From positions 1 through 64,000 of the forward strand of contig CANQWR010000004.1 of assembly GCA_947627625.1 (NCBI GenBank): DNA of 64,000 bases, read 5' to 3'. The position numbers were made by a program, and so were the translations under genes. This stretch comes from an uncultured Ruminococcus sp. GTDB taxonomy: Bacteria; Bacillota; Clostridia; Oscillospirales; Ruminococcaceae. Positions within the stretch are counted from its first letter, which is position 1. Every line of letters begins with the position of its first letter. Positions 51,017-60,351 of this stretch are shown in pieces. The notes beneath the pieces are model-generated. The model made no database searches and was not told the origin of the DNA. It was given only the letters and a program-made list of their open reading frames with translations.

Positions 51017-53083
51017 TCAATCCGCACTGACAGAGGAAATTACCTCCGTGAGAAGATTTGCGGGGAGCTGTTCATATCTCACAAACTCGAAAGTAAACGA
51101 GCCGAGACCTCTTGTCGTCTGCCTGAGATACATGGCAAAATCGTGCATTTCCCTGACGGGCACTTCCGCTTGAATTTCGGTAGTACCGTGCGTTACGGGG
51201 TTCATGCCGAGTACTCTGCCACGCCTCTTGTTGAGTTCGCCCATGATGTCACCCGTGTTTTCGTCGGGGGTGGTGACTTTGAGTTCGCCTATAGGTTCAA
51301 GCATAACGGGGTCTGCTTTTTTAAGACCGTCCTTGTAGGCGATAGATGCGGCGGTTTTGAAAGCCATTTCGGACGAGTCAACGGGGTGGTATGAACCGTC
51401 CACGAGAATAGCTTTAAGTCCGACAACTGGACAGCCTGCGAGTACGCCTTTTTTGACCGACTCTTCAAGACCTTTCTGCACGGCGGGGAAGTAGTTTTTC
51501 GGCACAGCACCGCCGAAAACTCTCTCCTCAAATACAAGAGTGTCGCTCACACAGGGTTCAAACTCTATCCACACGTGACCGTACTGACCGTGACCGCCCG
51601 ACTGCTTCTTGTGTTTGCCCTCTGCCCTGACTTTCTTTCTGATGGTCTCCCTGTAGGCTATTTTCGGCACAGAGAGATTTATCTCCGCACCAAATTTGCT
51701 CTTCAGCTTTGCACACGCAACTTCAAGGTGCTGTTCGCCCAGACCGCTTAAAATCTGTTCTTTTGTGTTTTCGTCCTGAGAGTATGTGAGAGTCAGATCC
51801 TCTTCGATAAGTCTCTGCATACCCGACGAAATTTTAGCTTCGTCGCCCTGATTTTTTGCCTTGACAGCCATTGAATAGCAAGGTCTTGAAAATTCCATTG
51901 CGGGGAATTTAACCTGTTTTGAGGGACTGCACAGCGTGTCACAGGTGCTTGCGGTGATTTTGGAAGCTACAGCTATATCGCCTGCACCGACCTGTGAAAT
52001 TTCAGTCTGTTTTTTACCGCACAGCCTGTAGAGTTTTCCAATCTTTTCGGTGTTGCCCGTGGAGGAGTTCACAACTTCGCTGTTTGACTTGAGTACACCC
52101 GACATAACTCTTATAAATGACATCTTTCCGACAAATGGGTCAGCGACGGTCTTGAAAACGTAAGCCGAGAGAGGAGCGTCAACGTCACAGGAAATTTCGT
52201 CTGCGTCAACGGTGACGGTTTTCGGGACTTCATCGGGGGAGGGGAGAAGCAGTTGAATTTCTTTCAGGAGCATATCTATTCCCGCAAGTTCGGAGGCGGA
52301 AGTGCAGACAACAGGGGTTATGATACCTCTGTTCATGCCGTCGTGGATACCGTCAATAAGTTCTTCCTGAGTGAACTCCTCACCCTCAAAGAATTTTTCC
52401 ATAAGTTCGTCGGAAGTCTCAGCGACAGCTTCTGTTATCGCACCAATCAAGCCGTCTATTCTGTACTCAAATTTTTCGGATATTTCGGAAGTGGGCATAT
52501 CCGTCTCGACAGCGTTTCCCTTTGAGTCGTACTTGTAAGCCTTCATCTCTATGAGATTTACATACGAGACGATTTTTCCTCCGCTGACAACGGGCACAAC
52601 AACGGGGCAGACTGTCGGACCAAAGACTGTTTTAAGGTCTGTCAGGACGTTAAAGAAATTTGCGTCCTTGTCGTCAATTTTCGTGACAACGAACATTTTT
52701 GACTTGTTCTGCTTGACAGCTTCATCGTAAGCCTTTTTTGTGCCGACTTTTACGCCTGATTTTGCCGAGACAGTTATCATAACGGTGTCGGCGGCACATA
52801 TTCCCTCAGTCATCTCTCCTGCAAAGTCAAAGAGACCGGGGGTGTCGAGAATATTGACTCTCAGACCATTGGGGTTGAAAGAGGCGAGAGAAGTATTTAT
52901 AGAGATGTGTCTTTTGATTTCTTCTTGGTCGTAGTCGCAGACAGTTGTGCCGTCAGCAGTTTTTCCGAGACGGTCGGAAGAATCTGTCTTGTAGAGCAGA
53001 GCTTCAGCGAGAGAGGTCTTGCCTGAGCCGTTGTGACCGGCAAGGGCGATGTTTCTGACTTTTTTAACGTCATAGTCTTTCAT
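51017..53083 (-). CDS. Elongation factor G-like GTPase
   Basis: 688 residues from ATG 53083 (AGGAG is 10 bases upstream; an earlier in-frame ATG precedes that site). GTPase motifs: GHNGSGKT (G1), RHISINTS (switch I, RGITI in canonical EF-G), DTPGLFDFAGE (G3), TKIDDKD (G4). EF-G domains II-V follow, with KKQSGGHGQYGHV and SYHPVDSSEMAFKTAA. The altered G1 (GHNGSGKT rather than GHIDAGKT) and switch I mark the EF-G paralogue class found in many Firmicutes, not the translocase in the str operon. Role probably in ribosome recycling or stress; unproven. Confidence 0.92.
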   Translation of the reverse strand: MKDYDVKKVRNIALAGHNGSGKTSLAEALLYKTDSSDRLGKTADGTTVCDYDQEEIKRHISINTSLASFNPNGLRVNILDTPGLFDFAGEMTEGICAADTVMITVSAKSGVKVGTKKAYDEAVKQNKSKMFVVTKIDDKDANFFNVLTDLKTVFGPTVCPVVVPVVSGGKIVSYVNLIEMKAYKYDSKGNAVETDMPTSEISEKFEYRIDGLIGAITEAVAETSDELMEKFFEGEEFTQEELIDGIHDGMNRGIITPVVCTSASELAGIDMLLKEIQLLLPSPDEVPKTVTVDADEISCDVDAPLSAYVFKTVADPFVGKMSFIRVMSGVLKSNSEVVNSSTGNTEKIGKLYRLCGKKQTEISQVGAGDIAVASKITASTCDTLCSPSKQVKFPAMEFSRPCYSMAVKAKNQGDEAKISSGMQRLIEEDLTLTYSQDENTKEQILSGLGEQHLEVACAKLKSKFGAEINLSVPKIAYRETIRKKVRAEGKHKKQSGGHGQYGHVWIEFEPCVSDTLVFEERVFGGAVPKNYFPAVQKGLEESVKKGVLAGCPVVGLKAILVDGSYHPVDSSEMAFKTAASIAYKDGLKKADPVMLEPIGELKVTTPDENTGDIMGELNKRRGRVLGMNPVTHGTTEIQAEVPVREMHDFAMYLRQTTRGLGSFTFEFVRYEQLPANLLTEVISSVSAD

Positions 53084-53195
53084 GGTAAAAAAACTCCTCA
53101 TGTATTATTTAATATATTATCCACAGGTACGGCTTTAAGACTGCCGTAAGCCCTGAGTATGTGCAAAATATACAAAATATGAAATTACAGATTTA

Positions 53196-53224
53196 ATTAT
53201 ATATCAAATATAGGCAAATTGCAA
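53196..53224 (-). promoter_or_regulatory. Promoter of the EF-G-like gene
   Basis: -35 TTGCAA (53219-53224), 17-bp spacer, -10 TATAAT (53196-53201) on the minus strand. Confidence 0.8.
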
Positions 53225-53300
53225 TAGTTTTTCACAGATAGCTGAATTTTTCGGCACTTTCAATATAATATAAAAATATATTTATGCACTTTGTACAAAA

Positions 53301-54809
53301 TCATGTGTTTGCGGACACTTTTATCGTGAGTTTTTTATCGGGTTCTCTCCCGATTATCAGAAAGACACTTCCATAGAGGACGAGCCACACGAGAGTAAAA
53401 ATTATCATGCCGAGGACGTTCGGGCTTTTTATACCCGAAATTTTTAGTAAAAGTTCGGAAGCGTTCATAGTGAGGAACGAGTAAAGCACGGGAAAAATTA
53501 TATCTTTTACAGGTCGGAACGGCGTGACGGTCTGTTTCAGAATTTTAACAAATCTCATGCAGTTTCCGAAAATGTTGCTTGCGTAGTACGAGAGGGCAAT
53601 TCCCCAAAAGCCCGTTTTCGGTACGAGTATCAGGACTATAGTTATTCTGACAACGTATTCCGCAAGATAGTTGAGTGACGAGAACCCCTGCAATCCGAGC
53701 CCCTTTATAATTGCTTCAAGAATTATCTCCATGTAGATAAACGGCACGACAGGTGCTATAAAAGTAATTATTTTTCCCGCAAGCTCACCTCCGCCGAGTA
53801 GCACCCCGACGGGTTTCCCGAATTTCATAAGAACAGACGCCGAAAAAATTGCATAGATAAGAGTTAAAGAGATAAGTCTTGACGTGAGACTTTCTATACG
53901 CTCTCTGTTCCCGGAGGCTTTTGCCCTTGCGATTTCGCTGACCACTATTCCCGACACCGAACAGAGGACTACAGACGGGAAAAAGAGTGTGGGAATTACT
54001 ATTGCTTCAAATATACCAAAAAGACTGAGGGCTTCATTGACAGAATCGCCGTACTGTTTCAGGCACATAGGAATAAGAGCGTCATTTGTACTGCTCAGCA
54101 CGGAAGTGAGAATACCACCGCCCATTATAGGAATAGCGTACTTAACATAGTTCCAGAAAGTCATATTTCCGCTGTGGGAGGACTTTTTGTGTCCGACAAG
54201 GTATACCGACAAAAAATAGCAGAGTGACGAGAAGTTCCCCGCAATTATTGAGATTATCATTATAGAACAGACATCTCCCCAGCCCGAGAGTGTCAGCACC
54301 ACTATTACGCACGCTTTTACCGCAAATTCGAGTACATCTCCGAACGCTCCCGTAGAGGACTTACGGCAGGCGTTGAAATAGCCCTTGAAACACGCCGAAA
54401 TTGCACCCGAAATGAGTGCAGGTGGCATAAGTCGGACAGCCCTTGCCATATCCGCACCGCTGAAAAATTTTTCACTTATAAAATCAGCAGAAGTAAAAAT
54501 TATAAATGAGACCGTGATACTCAAAAAACCGCACATTCTAAGGGCGTGGAACAGAACCCTGTCGGGGTTGCCGTTTTCGGAGCCGAGTTCCTCCGAAATA
54601 AGCCTGTTTGTGCAGAGGTACGCATTTCCGCACGATATTACCGCAAGACTGAGAAAAGAACCCATCAGAGAGAGTATGCCTATTGCGGTAGTACCGAGTT
54701 TTCTTGTTATGAAAGTGTTCAGCAGAAGAGCCGACGAATCGAGAATAAGCTGTATAAAAGTCAGAAATATAGTGTCTCTCACGATTCTGCTCCTGATTTT
54801 GAATTTCAT
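53301..54809 (-). CDS. SpoVB/MurJ-like oligosaccharide flippase
   Basis: 502 residues, about 14 predicted membrane helices, in the MVF/MATE-like flippase superfamily. N-terminal RSRIVRDTIFLTFIQLILDSS and FITRKLGTTAIGILSLMGSF, and the central GILTSVLSSTNDALIPMCLKQYG are typical of the SpoVB branch. Members export lipid-linked wall precursors or polysaccharides. It could be the SpoVB of a spore former or a vegetative lipid II flippase; context does not decide. It lies alone between the EF-G-like gene and ackA. Confidence 0.88.
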   Translation of the reverse strand: MKFKIRSRIVRDTIFLTFIQLILDSSALLLNTFITRKLGTTAIGILSLMGSFLSLAVISCGNAYLCTNRLISEELGSENGNPDRVLFHALRMCGFLSITVSFIIFTSADFISEKFFSGADMARAVRLMPPALISGAISACFKGYFNACRKSSTGAFGDVLEFAVKACVIVVLTLSGWGDVCSIMIISIIAGNFSSLCYFLSVYLVGHKKSSHSGNMTFWNYVKYAIPIMGGGILTSVLSSTNDALIPMCLKQYGDSVNEALSLFGIFEAIVIPTLFFPSVVLCSVSGIVVSEIARAKASGNRERIESLTSRLISLTLIYAIFSASVLMKFGKPVGVLLGGGELAGKIITFIAPVVPFIYMEIILEAIIKGLGLQGFSSLNYLAEYVVRITIVLILVPKTGFWGIALSYYASNIFGNCMRFVKILKQTVTPFRPVKDIIFPVLYSFLTMNASELLLKISGIKSPNVLGMIIFTLVWLVLYGSVFLIIGREPDKKLTIKVSANT

Positions 54810-54847
54810 GTAACTACCCCCTATATTGAATTATATGGGGGGAGTTG

Positions 54848-54876
54848 TGCGGAATATGTCCGCATTTTTATTTTTG
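54848..54876 (+). terminator. Plus-strand hairpin of unclear use
   Basis: TGCGGA-ATATG-TCCGCA followed by TTTTTATTTTT has terminator form on the plus strand, but no plus-strand gene leads into it. It may stop antisense transcription into the flippase promoter area. Confidence 0.5.
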
Positions 54877-54891
54877 AGAATAACACAAAAA

Positions 54892-54934
54892 AACGCACTC
54901 CGTGGAATTTTTTTGCAATTCACGGGAGTGCGTT
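54892..54934 (-). terminator. Terminator of ackA
   Basis: AACGCACTCCGTGGAATT and AATTCACGGGAGTGCGTT form an almost perfect 18-bp stem with flanking A/T runs, downstream of ackA on the minus strand. Confidence 0.9.
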
Positions 54935-54968
54935 TAATTTAGTTTAATTTAATTATATTTTAATTTAT

Positions 54969-56165
54969 TCAGGAAATAAGTGCGAGAGTGTCTCTTGCTA
55001 TGAGGAGTTCCTCATTTGTGGGGACTACCCAGACTTCTACTTTTGAGTCGGGAGCGGAGATTTTCTTGAGCTGTCCTCTCATGCCGTCGTTTGCCTTTTC
55101 GTCGAGCTTTATGCCGAAAAATTCCATATTCTTGCAGACTTCCGCCCTGACGTTGTATGCGTTCTCACCGATACCGCCTGTAAAGAGAACAGCGTCAAGA
55201 CCGTTCATTGCGGCAGCGTATGAACCTATATATTTCTTTATTTCGTAGACAAGCATTTCGGAGACAAGTTTAGCCCTCTTGTTGCCGTGTTCGGCAGCGT
55301 CAGAGATGTCACGGTTGTCCGAACCCACACCCGAAACGCCGAGGAATCCGGATTTTTTATTCATGTAGTCGCTCATCTGTTCGGGAGTGAAGTGGTGCTT
55401 TGAAGCAACGAAAGTGACAGCAGAGGGGTCAACGGAACCTGTCCTTGTGCCCATTACAAGACCGTCAAGGGGAGTGAATCCCATAGAGGTGTCAACGGAC
55501 TTACCGCCGTCAACAGCAGTTATTGACGAACCGTTGCCGAGGTGACATGAAACTATTTTCAGGTCTTTAATATCTTTTCCCATAGCCTCAGCGAGTGCGG
55601 ATGACACAAATCTGTGGGAAGTGCCGTGGAAACCGTATTTTCTGACGTGGAGGGTTTCATAGTCGTCATAGGGAAGTCCGAACATATAAGCTTTTGGGGG
55701 CATGGTCTGGTGGAAAGCCGTGTCGAAAACTGCGACCTGCGGAACGTTTTCGGGGACTACTTTTTTGCAGGCTCTGAGTGCGAGAGCGTGGGCGTGGTTG
55801 TGGACTGGTGCAAGCTCACGGAGTTCATCGATCTTGTCGATAATTTCATCCGTCACGACAACAGACTTGTCAAAAATATCTGCACCCTGTACTATTCTGT
55901 GACCGACAGCGGAAATTTTGTCCATATTGTCGATAACTTTTGCGTCGCCCGTTGTGAGGACTTCGACGAGTTTCATGAAAGCCTCTGTGTGGGTGGGGAA
56001 AGAGCAGTCAGCGTCATAGCTTCTGCCGTCACCTGTCTTGTGGGAGATGTGACCGTCAATGCCTATTCTGTCACAGTTTCCCTTTGCGATCACGCTCTCA
56101 TCAGCCATATCTATGAGCTGATATTTGAGAGAGGAACTTCCTGCGTTTACAACTAAAATAATCAT
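54969..56165 (-). CDS. ackA: Acetate kinase
   Basis: 398 residues. It makes ATP and acetate from acetyl phosphate, the main energy-yielding end step. Seen: NAGSSSLKYQL at the N terminus, HRIVQGAD, FDTAFHQTMP, YGFHGTSHRFV, HLGNGSSITAV and VLFTGGIGENA, all canonical. No pta is adjacent, so acetyl phosphate must come from a phosphotransacetylase elsewhere. Together with pyruvate formate-lyase it indicates acetate/formate fermentation. Confidence 0.97.
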   Translation of the reverse strand: MIILVVNAGSSSLKYQLIDMADESVIAKGNCDRIGIDGHISHKTGDGRSYDADCSFPTHTEAFMKLVEVLTTGDAKVIDNMDKISAVGHRIVQGADIFDKSVVVTDEIIDKIDELRELAPVHNHAHALALRACKKVVPENVPQVAVFDTAFHQTMPPKAYMFGLPYDDYETLHVRKYGFHGTSHRFVSSALAEAMGKDIKDLKIVSCHLGNGSSITAVDGGKSVDTSMGFTPLDGLVMGTRTGSVDPSAVTFVASKHHFTPEQMSDYMNKKSGFLGVSGVGSDNRDISDAAEHGNKRAKLVSEMLVYEIKKYIGSYAAAMNGLDAVLFTGGIGENAYNVRAEVCKNMEFFGIKLDEKANDGMRGQLKKISAPDSKVEVWVVPTNEELLIARDTLALIS

Positions 56166-56237
56166 TTTTACAAAATCCTTTCGGTAAATTTAGTTAAGTA
56201 AAATTTATAGGTTTATAAATATAAATCCATGAGTAAT

Positions 56238-56266
56238 ATTATACAGGAAATTTCCTGAAAAGTCAA
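56238..56266 (-). promoter_or_regulatory. Promoter of ackA with palindromic spacer
   Basis: -35 TTGACT (56261-56266), 17-bp spacer, -10 TATAAT (56238-56243) on the minus strand. The spacer contains the perfect 14-base palindrome CAGGAAATTTCCTG, a plausible operator. Confidence 0.82.
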
Positions 56267-56298
56267 TAGCTTTATGAATTTTTTTTGCCGTTTTGATA

Positions 56299-56327
56299 TT
56301 GATTTTTGTGTCTCAATATGTTAAAAT
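56299..56327 (+). promoter_or_regulatory. Promoter of the Thr/Ser exporter gene
   Basis: -35 TTGATT (56299-56304), 17-bp spacer, -10 TAAAAT (56322-56327), divergent from ackA. Confidence 0.8.
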
Positions 56328-56358
56328 AGGTTTTGTAACAGGGAGGAGACAGAGTTTT

Positions 56359-57681
56359 ATGAGTAAATTCAGACTTCAGCACATGGCTATACCGTGGCAC
56401 GAGATAGCGGGAGGTGAGGACGAAACTCCCGCCGTTCACGCCTCACTACAGGAAAAATCGTCACTTGTCGGGCGTACGGGGCTTTTGATGCTGTCATCGG
56501 GGACAGGTGCGTGGAGAGTGAGAGCGTCTATGAACAAAATCGCAAGGGCATTGGGAATATCGTGCAGTGCGGACATAGGACTTCTCTCGATAGAGTATAC
56601 CTGTGTTGAAAACGGTGAGACTTACACGGGAGCGGTGTCGCTGAACACAACAGGCGTGAACACCGACAGAATAAGGGCTTATGAAACTTTTGCGGACGGT
56701 TTTGGTGAGAGGGCGGAGAAATATTCCGTACAGCAGTTCCACAGGATTTTGGACAAACTCTCCTCAATGCCCGCAAATTATAAAAATTTTCAGCTTGGGC
56801 TTGCCTCTGCACTCGCCTGTGCCTGTTTTACGTTCCTGCTCGGCGGCGGTGTCGCAGAGATGATTCTTGCGTTTTTCGGGGCAGGAGTGGGGAATTTTAT
56901 AAGAAAACTGATGATCGACAGGCAGATAACTCTCCTTGCGAATGTCTCGGCAAGTGTGGCTTGTGCCTGTACGGTCTATGCACTTCTTGCACACATTGCA
57001 GGCATGATTTCGGGGACTGCCTTTCCCCATCAAGCGGGATACATATGTTCCATGCTGTTTATAATACCGGGTTTTCCGCTTATAACAGGCGGTATAGACC
57101 TCGCCAAACTGGATATACGTTCGGGAGTGGAGAGGATAATATATGCCGTACTTATCATAACTACCGCATCGTTTACAGGCTGGGCGTGTGCGTGCATATA
57201 CAGGCTTACTCCATCGGATTTCAGTGAAGTTGAGATTTCCCACATTATTAAAACGGTTCTGAGACTTTTGACGAGTTTCGGCGGTGTGTACGGCTTTTCG
57301 CTGATGTTCAACAGTCCGCCAAAAATGGCTCTCACGGCAGGAGTAATCGGAATGACCGTGAACACCCTACGGCTTGAGCTTGTGGATTTTACGGGAATAC
57401 CTGCGGGAGCGGGAGCATTTATAGGGGCATTGTGTGCGGGACTTATAGCAAGTCTTGTAAAGCTGAAAGTGGGATTTCCACGGATAACACTGACAGTACC
57501 GTCAATAGTAATAATGGTTCCGGGAATGTTCATGTACAAGGGAGTATATTTCACGGCTTCGGGCGACATGACAGAGGGAGTACTGTGGCTTGCGAGAGCA
57601 TTTGCGATAGTCCTTGCCCTTCCCATGGGGCTTATATTTGCAAGAATTTTCACCGACAACAATTTCCGCAAAAGCAGTTAG
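56359..57681 (+). CDS. Threonine/serine exporter family protein (fused ThrE)
   Basis: About 440 residues. The N-terminal soluble section (about 20-140) contains LLMLSSGTGAWRVRASM and a conserved RAYETFADGFGERAEKYSV end; about ten membrane helices follow in two blocks of five. This is the ThrE two-half architecture (ThrE plus ThrE_2) on one chain, whereas many Firmicutes split it into two genes. Predicted to export Thr/Ser or related small molecules by proton exchange. GGGAGGAGA lies about 10 bases before ATG 56359. Confidence 0.87.
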   Translation: MSKFRLQHMAIPWHEIAGGEDETPAVHASLQEKSSLVGRTGLLMLSSGTGAWRVRASMNKIARALGISCSADIGLLSIEYTCVENGETYTGAVSLNTTGVNTDRIRAYETFADGFGERAEKYSVQQFHRILDKLSSMPANYKNFQLGLASALACACFTFLLGGGVAEMILAFFGAGVGNFIRKLMIDRQITLLANVSASVACACTVYALLAHIAGMISGTAFPHQAGYICSMLFIIPGFPLITGGIDLAKLDIRSGVERIIYAVLIITTASFTGWACACIYRLTPSDFSEVEISHIIKTVLRLLTSFGGVYGFSLMFNSPPKMALTAGVIGMTVNTLRLELVDFTGIPAGAGAFIGALCAGLIASLVKLKVGFPRITLTVPSIVIMVPGMFMYKGVYFTASGDMTEGVLWLARAFAIVLALPMGLIFARIFTDNNFRKSS

Positions 57682-57689
57682 GATTGTGG

Positions 57690-57893
57690 ACTGGGGGCGT
57701 TGCTTGTGGGGGGCTATGCCCCCCACTCCCCCCGTTAGAACGATAAGGGGCAGGGGGCTTTGCCCCCTGAACCCCCATTGGGGGTTCTGCCCCCCAAACC
57801 CCCGTCGGGGGGATTTTTGAAATGGGGACACCCCAAGCCCCGCCCCCGAATCCCCCATGATATTCTACTGTTTCAATTTCGGGAGTTCGAGGG
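57690..57893. repeat. Composite G/C-tract repeat, locus 13
   Basis: TGTGGGGGGC-TAT-GCCCCCCAC, TTAGAACGATAAGGGGCAGGGGGC, three standard hairpins, an altered third module (ATTTTTGAAATGGGGACACCCC, as in locus 3) and the CCCCCATGATATTCTACTGTTTCAATTT end. Confidence 0.92.
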
Positions 57894-57969
57894 GGAAAAT
57901 TCAGTCCCGATAATAATCTGACTGCTGAGTTCTTGCGTATTAGTTTATGAAAAGAGGTAGTATAAAAGA

Positions 57970-59172
57970 ATGAAGATAAGCGGAATTATATGCGAATATA
58001 ATCCTTTTCACAACGGTCATCTCTATCACATAAGAGAGACGAGAAAAAACGGTGCGACACACATTGTCGTTGTCATGAGCGGAAATTTCGTCCAGAGGGG
58101 TGATGTGGCGGTAATGGACAAGCTGACGAGGGCGAGACTTGCCGTCCGTTCGGGGGCAGACCTTGTTATTGAACTTCCCGTGCAGTACTGTCTGTCCTGT
58201 GCGGAAAATTTCGCATCGGGAGCGGTCTGGCTTCTGCACTGTCTCGGAGCTGTTGAGGAACTGTCTTTCGGCAGTGAGTGCGGTGACATTGAAAAACTCC
58301 GAAAAGCCCTTGACACCGTCCAGCTTGCGGCGGTCTCACGACAGCAGGAGATTGAAAAAATAATGAAGATGGGCTACACCTATCCGAGAGCGATAAATTC
58401 GGTTGTGAGCGGAATAGACCCCAGAATTGCCAATATTATAAACAGTCCGAACAATATGCTTGCGATAGAGTATATCCGTGCGTTGAACAAATTCGCCTCA
58501 CATATAGAGCCTTTCACGGTAAAGCGTTCGGGTTCGGAACACGACTCCGCACAGCCCGTTCAGGAGTTTGCAAGTGCGAGTTTTATAAGGGAGAACCTGT
58601 TATTAAAGACGGGAAATTTCCCGCTGAGCAGGTACACAACTCCGATATGGGCGGAGTCGATAAAAGAAGCTTCCGAATCGGGCAGAATGGCTTCAATGCG
58701 GAAATTAGAGAGAATTATTCTCTATAAACTGAGGACTTCCTCTGCGGAGGAGATGTCGCTTGTCAGCAATGTCGCACAGGGTTTTGAGAACAGAATGTAC
58801 AGTGCGAGGACTTCCTCATCTTTGGAGGAACTTCTCTACCGCCTTAAGACAAAGCGTTACACAATGGCGAGGATAAGGAGGATACTCCTGTCACTCCTGA
58901 TAGGTATAAGGCAGAGTGACATGGAACACCTTCCCCCATATGGCAGGATACTTGCATTTAACGACAGGGGTGCGGAGATACTTGCAAAGGCAAAGAGGTA
59001 CGCCCTTATGAGTTACGCCCCGTCACTCTCAAAGCTGTCGGAGGCAAATGACGTTTGCAGGCGTTTTGCACAGCTTGAAGAAAAAGCTTCCGACGTGTAC
59101 GGGCTTGCACTTGACAGCATATCGTCCGCACAGGAGGATATAAGGGCAAAAATAATGTTGGATATGGAGTAA
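57970..59172 (+). CDS. tmcAL: tRNA(Met) cytidine acetate ligase
   Basis: 400 residues. This family (formerly YlbM) uses acetate and ATP to form N4-acetylcytidine at the wobble position of elongator tRNA-Met. Seen: IICEYNPFHNGHLYHI (nucleotidyltransferase HxGH), MSGNFVQRGD, LPVQYCLSCAENFASGAVWLL and SFGSECGD, then SVVSGIDPRIANIINSPNNMLAIEY. It starts a tightly packed run of genes. No clear ribosome site beyond AAAGAGGTAG is seen. Confidence 0.93.
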   Translation: MKISGIICEYNPFHNGHLYHIRETRKNGATHIVVVMSGNFVQRGDVAVMDKLTRARLAVRSGADLVIELPVQYCLSCAENFASGAVWLLHCLGAVEELSFGSECGDIEKLRKALDTVQLAAVSRQQEIEKIMKMGYTYPRAINSVVSGIDPRIANIINSPNNMLAIEYIRALNKFASHIEPFTVKRSGSEHDSAQPVQEFASASFIRENLLLKTGNFPLSRYTTPIWAESIKEASESGRMASMRKLERIILYKLRTSSAEEMSLVSNVAQGFENRMYSARTSSSLEELLYRLKTKRYTMARIRRILLSLLIGIRQSDMEHLPPYGRILAFNDRGAEILAKAKRYALMSYAPSLSKLSEANDVCRRFAQLEEKASDVYGLALDSISSAQEDIRAKIMLDME

Positions 59173-59175
59173 AAA

Positions 59176-60351
59176 ATGAAAAAATTTTCTGAAATTCTGT
59201 CGGTTTTGCTTGGAGTTTCCCTGTTGTTTTCATCGTGTGAAAAGAGCGAAACCGTCTACTATTACAGTGATATTGACGGAAATACGGAATTTGCCGATGT
59301 TCAGGCGGAGGAGTTTGTGCCGTTTACAACTTTTGAACTGAGGTCTGCGACAACTTCCCTTTCCGTGACCACTTCCGCTGCGACTTCCGAGACACAGACA
59401 ACAGCAGTCTCAACTTCAACGGAAGCGGCGGAGAGAAATATTTTTGACAGAAAAGCCCCCGAGGGTTACGAAATTCCCGAAAAGTACACTGTCGAAATGG
59501 AGACAGTCATGCAGAGACCCGAACTCCCGACGGGGTGTGAGGTAACGTCCCTTGCACAGACTCTCAATTTCTGGGGATTTGATATAGACAAGACGGAACT
59601 CTGTGACAAATTCATGCTGATAAGCACGGACGCTTATTACGCTATGAACAAGGCTTATGTCGGAGACCCTCACACCGAGTACGGCTATGGTTGTAACGCA
59701 CCCGTCATAGCTCAGACCGCCAACGACTATTTTACATATATAGGTTCCGATTGGAGAGCTTACGATATGACGGGAGCCGATTTCAACGATTTGTACTATC
59801 AGATGTCAAAGGGCAGACCCGTGATAGTCTGGATGACAATAGGGCTTGTTGAGTCAGAGCCCGAAATGCAGTTCACGACGGAGAGCGGTGACGACCTTGT
59901 TTTCACAAATTTGCAACACTGTGTCACAATATACGGCTATGACAAGTCGAGCGACACAATTTACACGGCAGACCCTCTTTCGGGCAATGTCGAGTACAAC
60001 GCCACACAGTTTGAGAGGGTATATGACGTAATGGGAAAACAGGCGGTAGTCGTAAGCGGTAACGCCACGACTGCGGGCAAGGACAACACCACTCCCGAGC
60101 AGAAAGAGCAGTTTCTGAAAGACCTGAATGCGAGATGGGAGCAGGCTACTGCCACGACCGACGTAAACGCCGAGACTACTACCGCCCCGACGGTCACGGA
60201 GACCGCTCCCGCACCCGTCACGGATACCGATACGGAGACAACTGCCGTGCCTGTCACGGGTACAGTTGCGGTGACGGCAGGGGTACAGACAAAACCGACT
60301 GACGAGAACACTGTCACGCAAGCGGTTTCGGAGGAGGTGTCCGATGATTAA
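59176..60351 (+). CDS. Lipoprotein with C39-like peptidase domain
   Basis: 391 residues. The signal ends in SLLFSSC. A Thr/Ser-rich linker (about 55-85) leads to a peptidase_C39-like domain (about 100-295): nucleophile Cys in LPTGCEVTSLAQTLN, His in NLQHCVTIYGYD and Asp in TADPLSGNV make the papain-like triad. A second Thr/Ala/Pro/Glu-rich tail (about 320-391) follows. C39-like proteins cleave peptides or cell-surface proteins; the substrate is unknown. It starts 4 bases after tmcAL and overlaps the next gene by 8 bases. Confidence 0.85.
   Translation: MKKFSEILSVLLGVSLLFSSCEKSETVYYYSDIDGNTEFADVQAEEFVPFTTFELRSATTSLSVTTSAATSETQTTAVSTSTEAAERNIFDRKAPEGYEIPEKYTVEMETVMQRPELPTGCEVTSLAQTLNFWGFDIDKTELCDKFMLISTDAYYAMNKAYVGDPHTEYGYGCNAPVIAQTANDYFTYIGSDWRAYDMTGADFNDLYYQMSKGRPVIVWMTIGLVESEPEMQFTTESGDDLVFTNLQHCVTIYGYDKSSDTIYTADPLSGNVEYNATQFERVYDVMGKQAVVVSGNATTAGKDNTTPEQKEQFLKDLNARWEQATATTDVNAETTTAPTVTETAPAPVTDTDTETTAVPVTGTVAVTAGVQTKPTDENTVTQAVSEEVSDD

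Noticed and set aside
2425-57893. The dense short repeats as a CRISPR array or arrays
   Set aside because: Copies lie tens of bases to kilobases apart without regular unique spacers, they are palindromic modules in many gaps, and no cas gene is visible.
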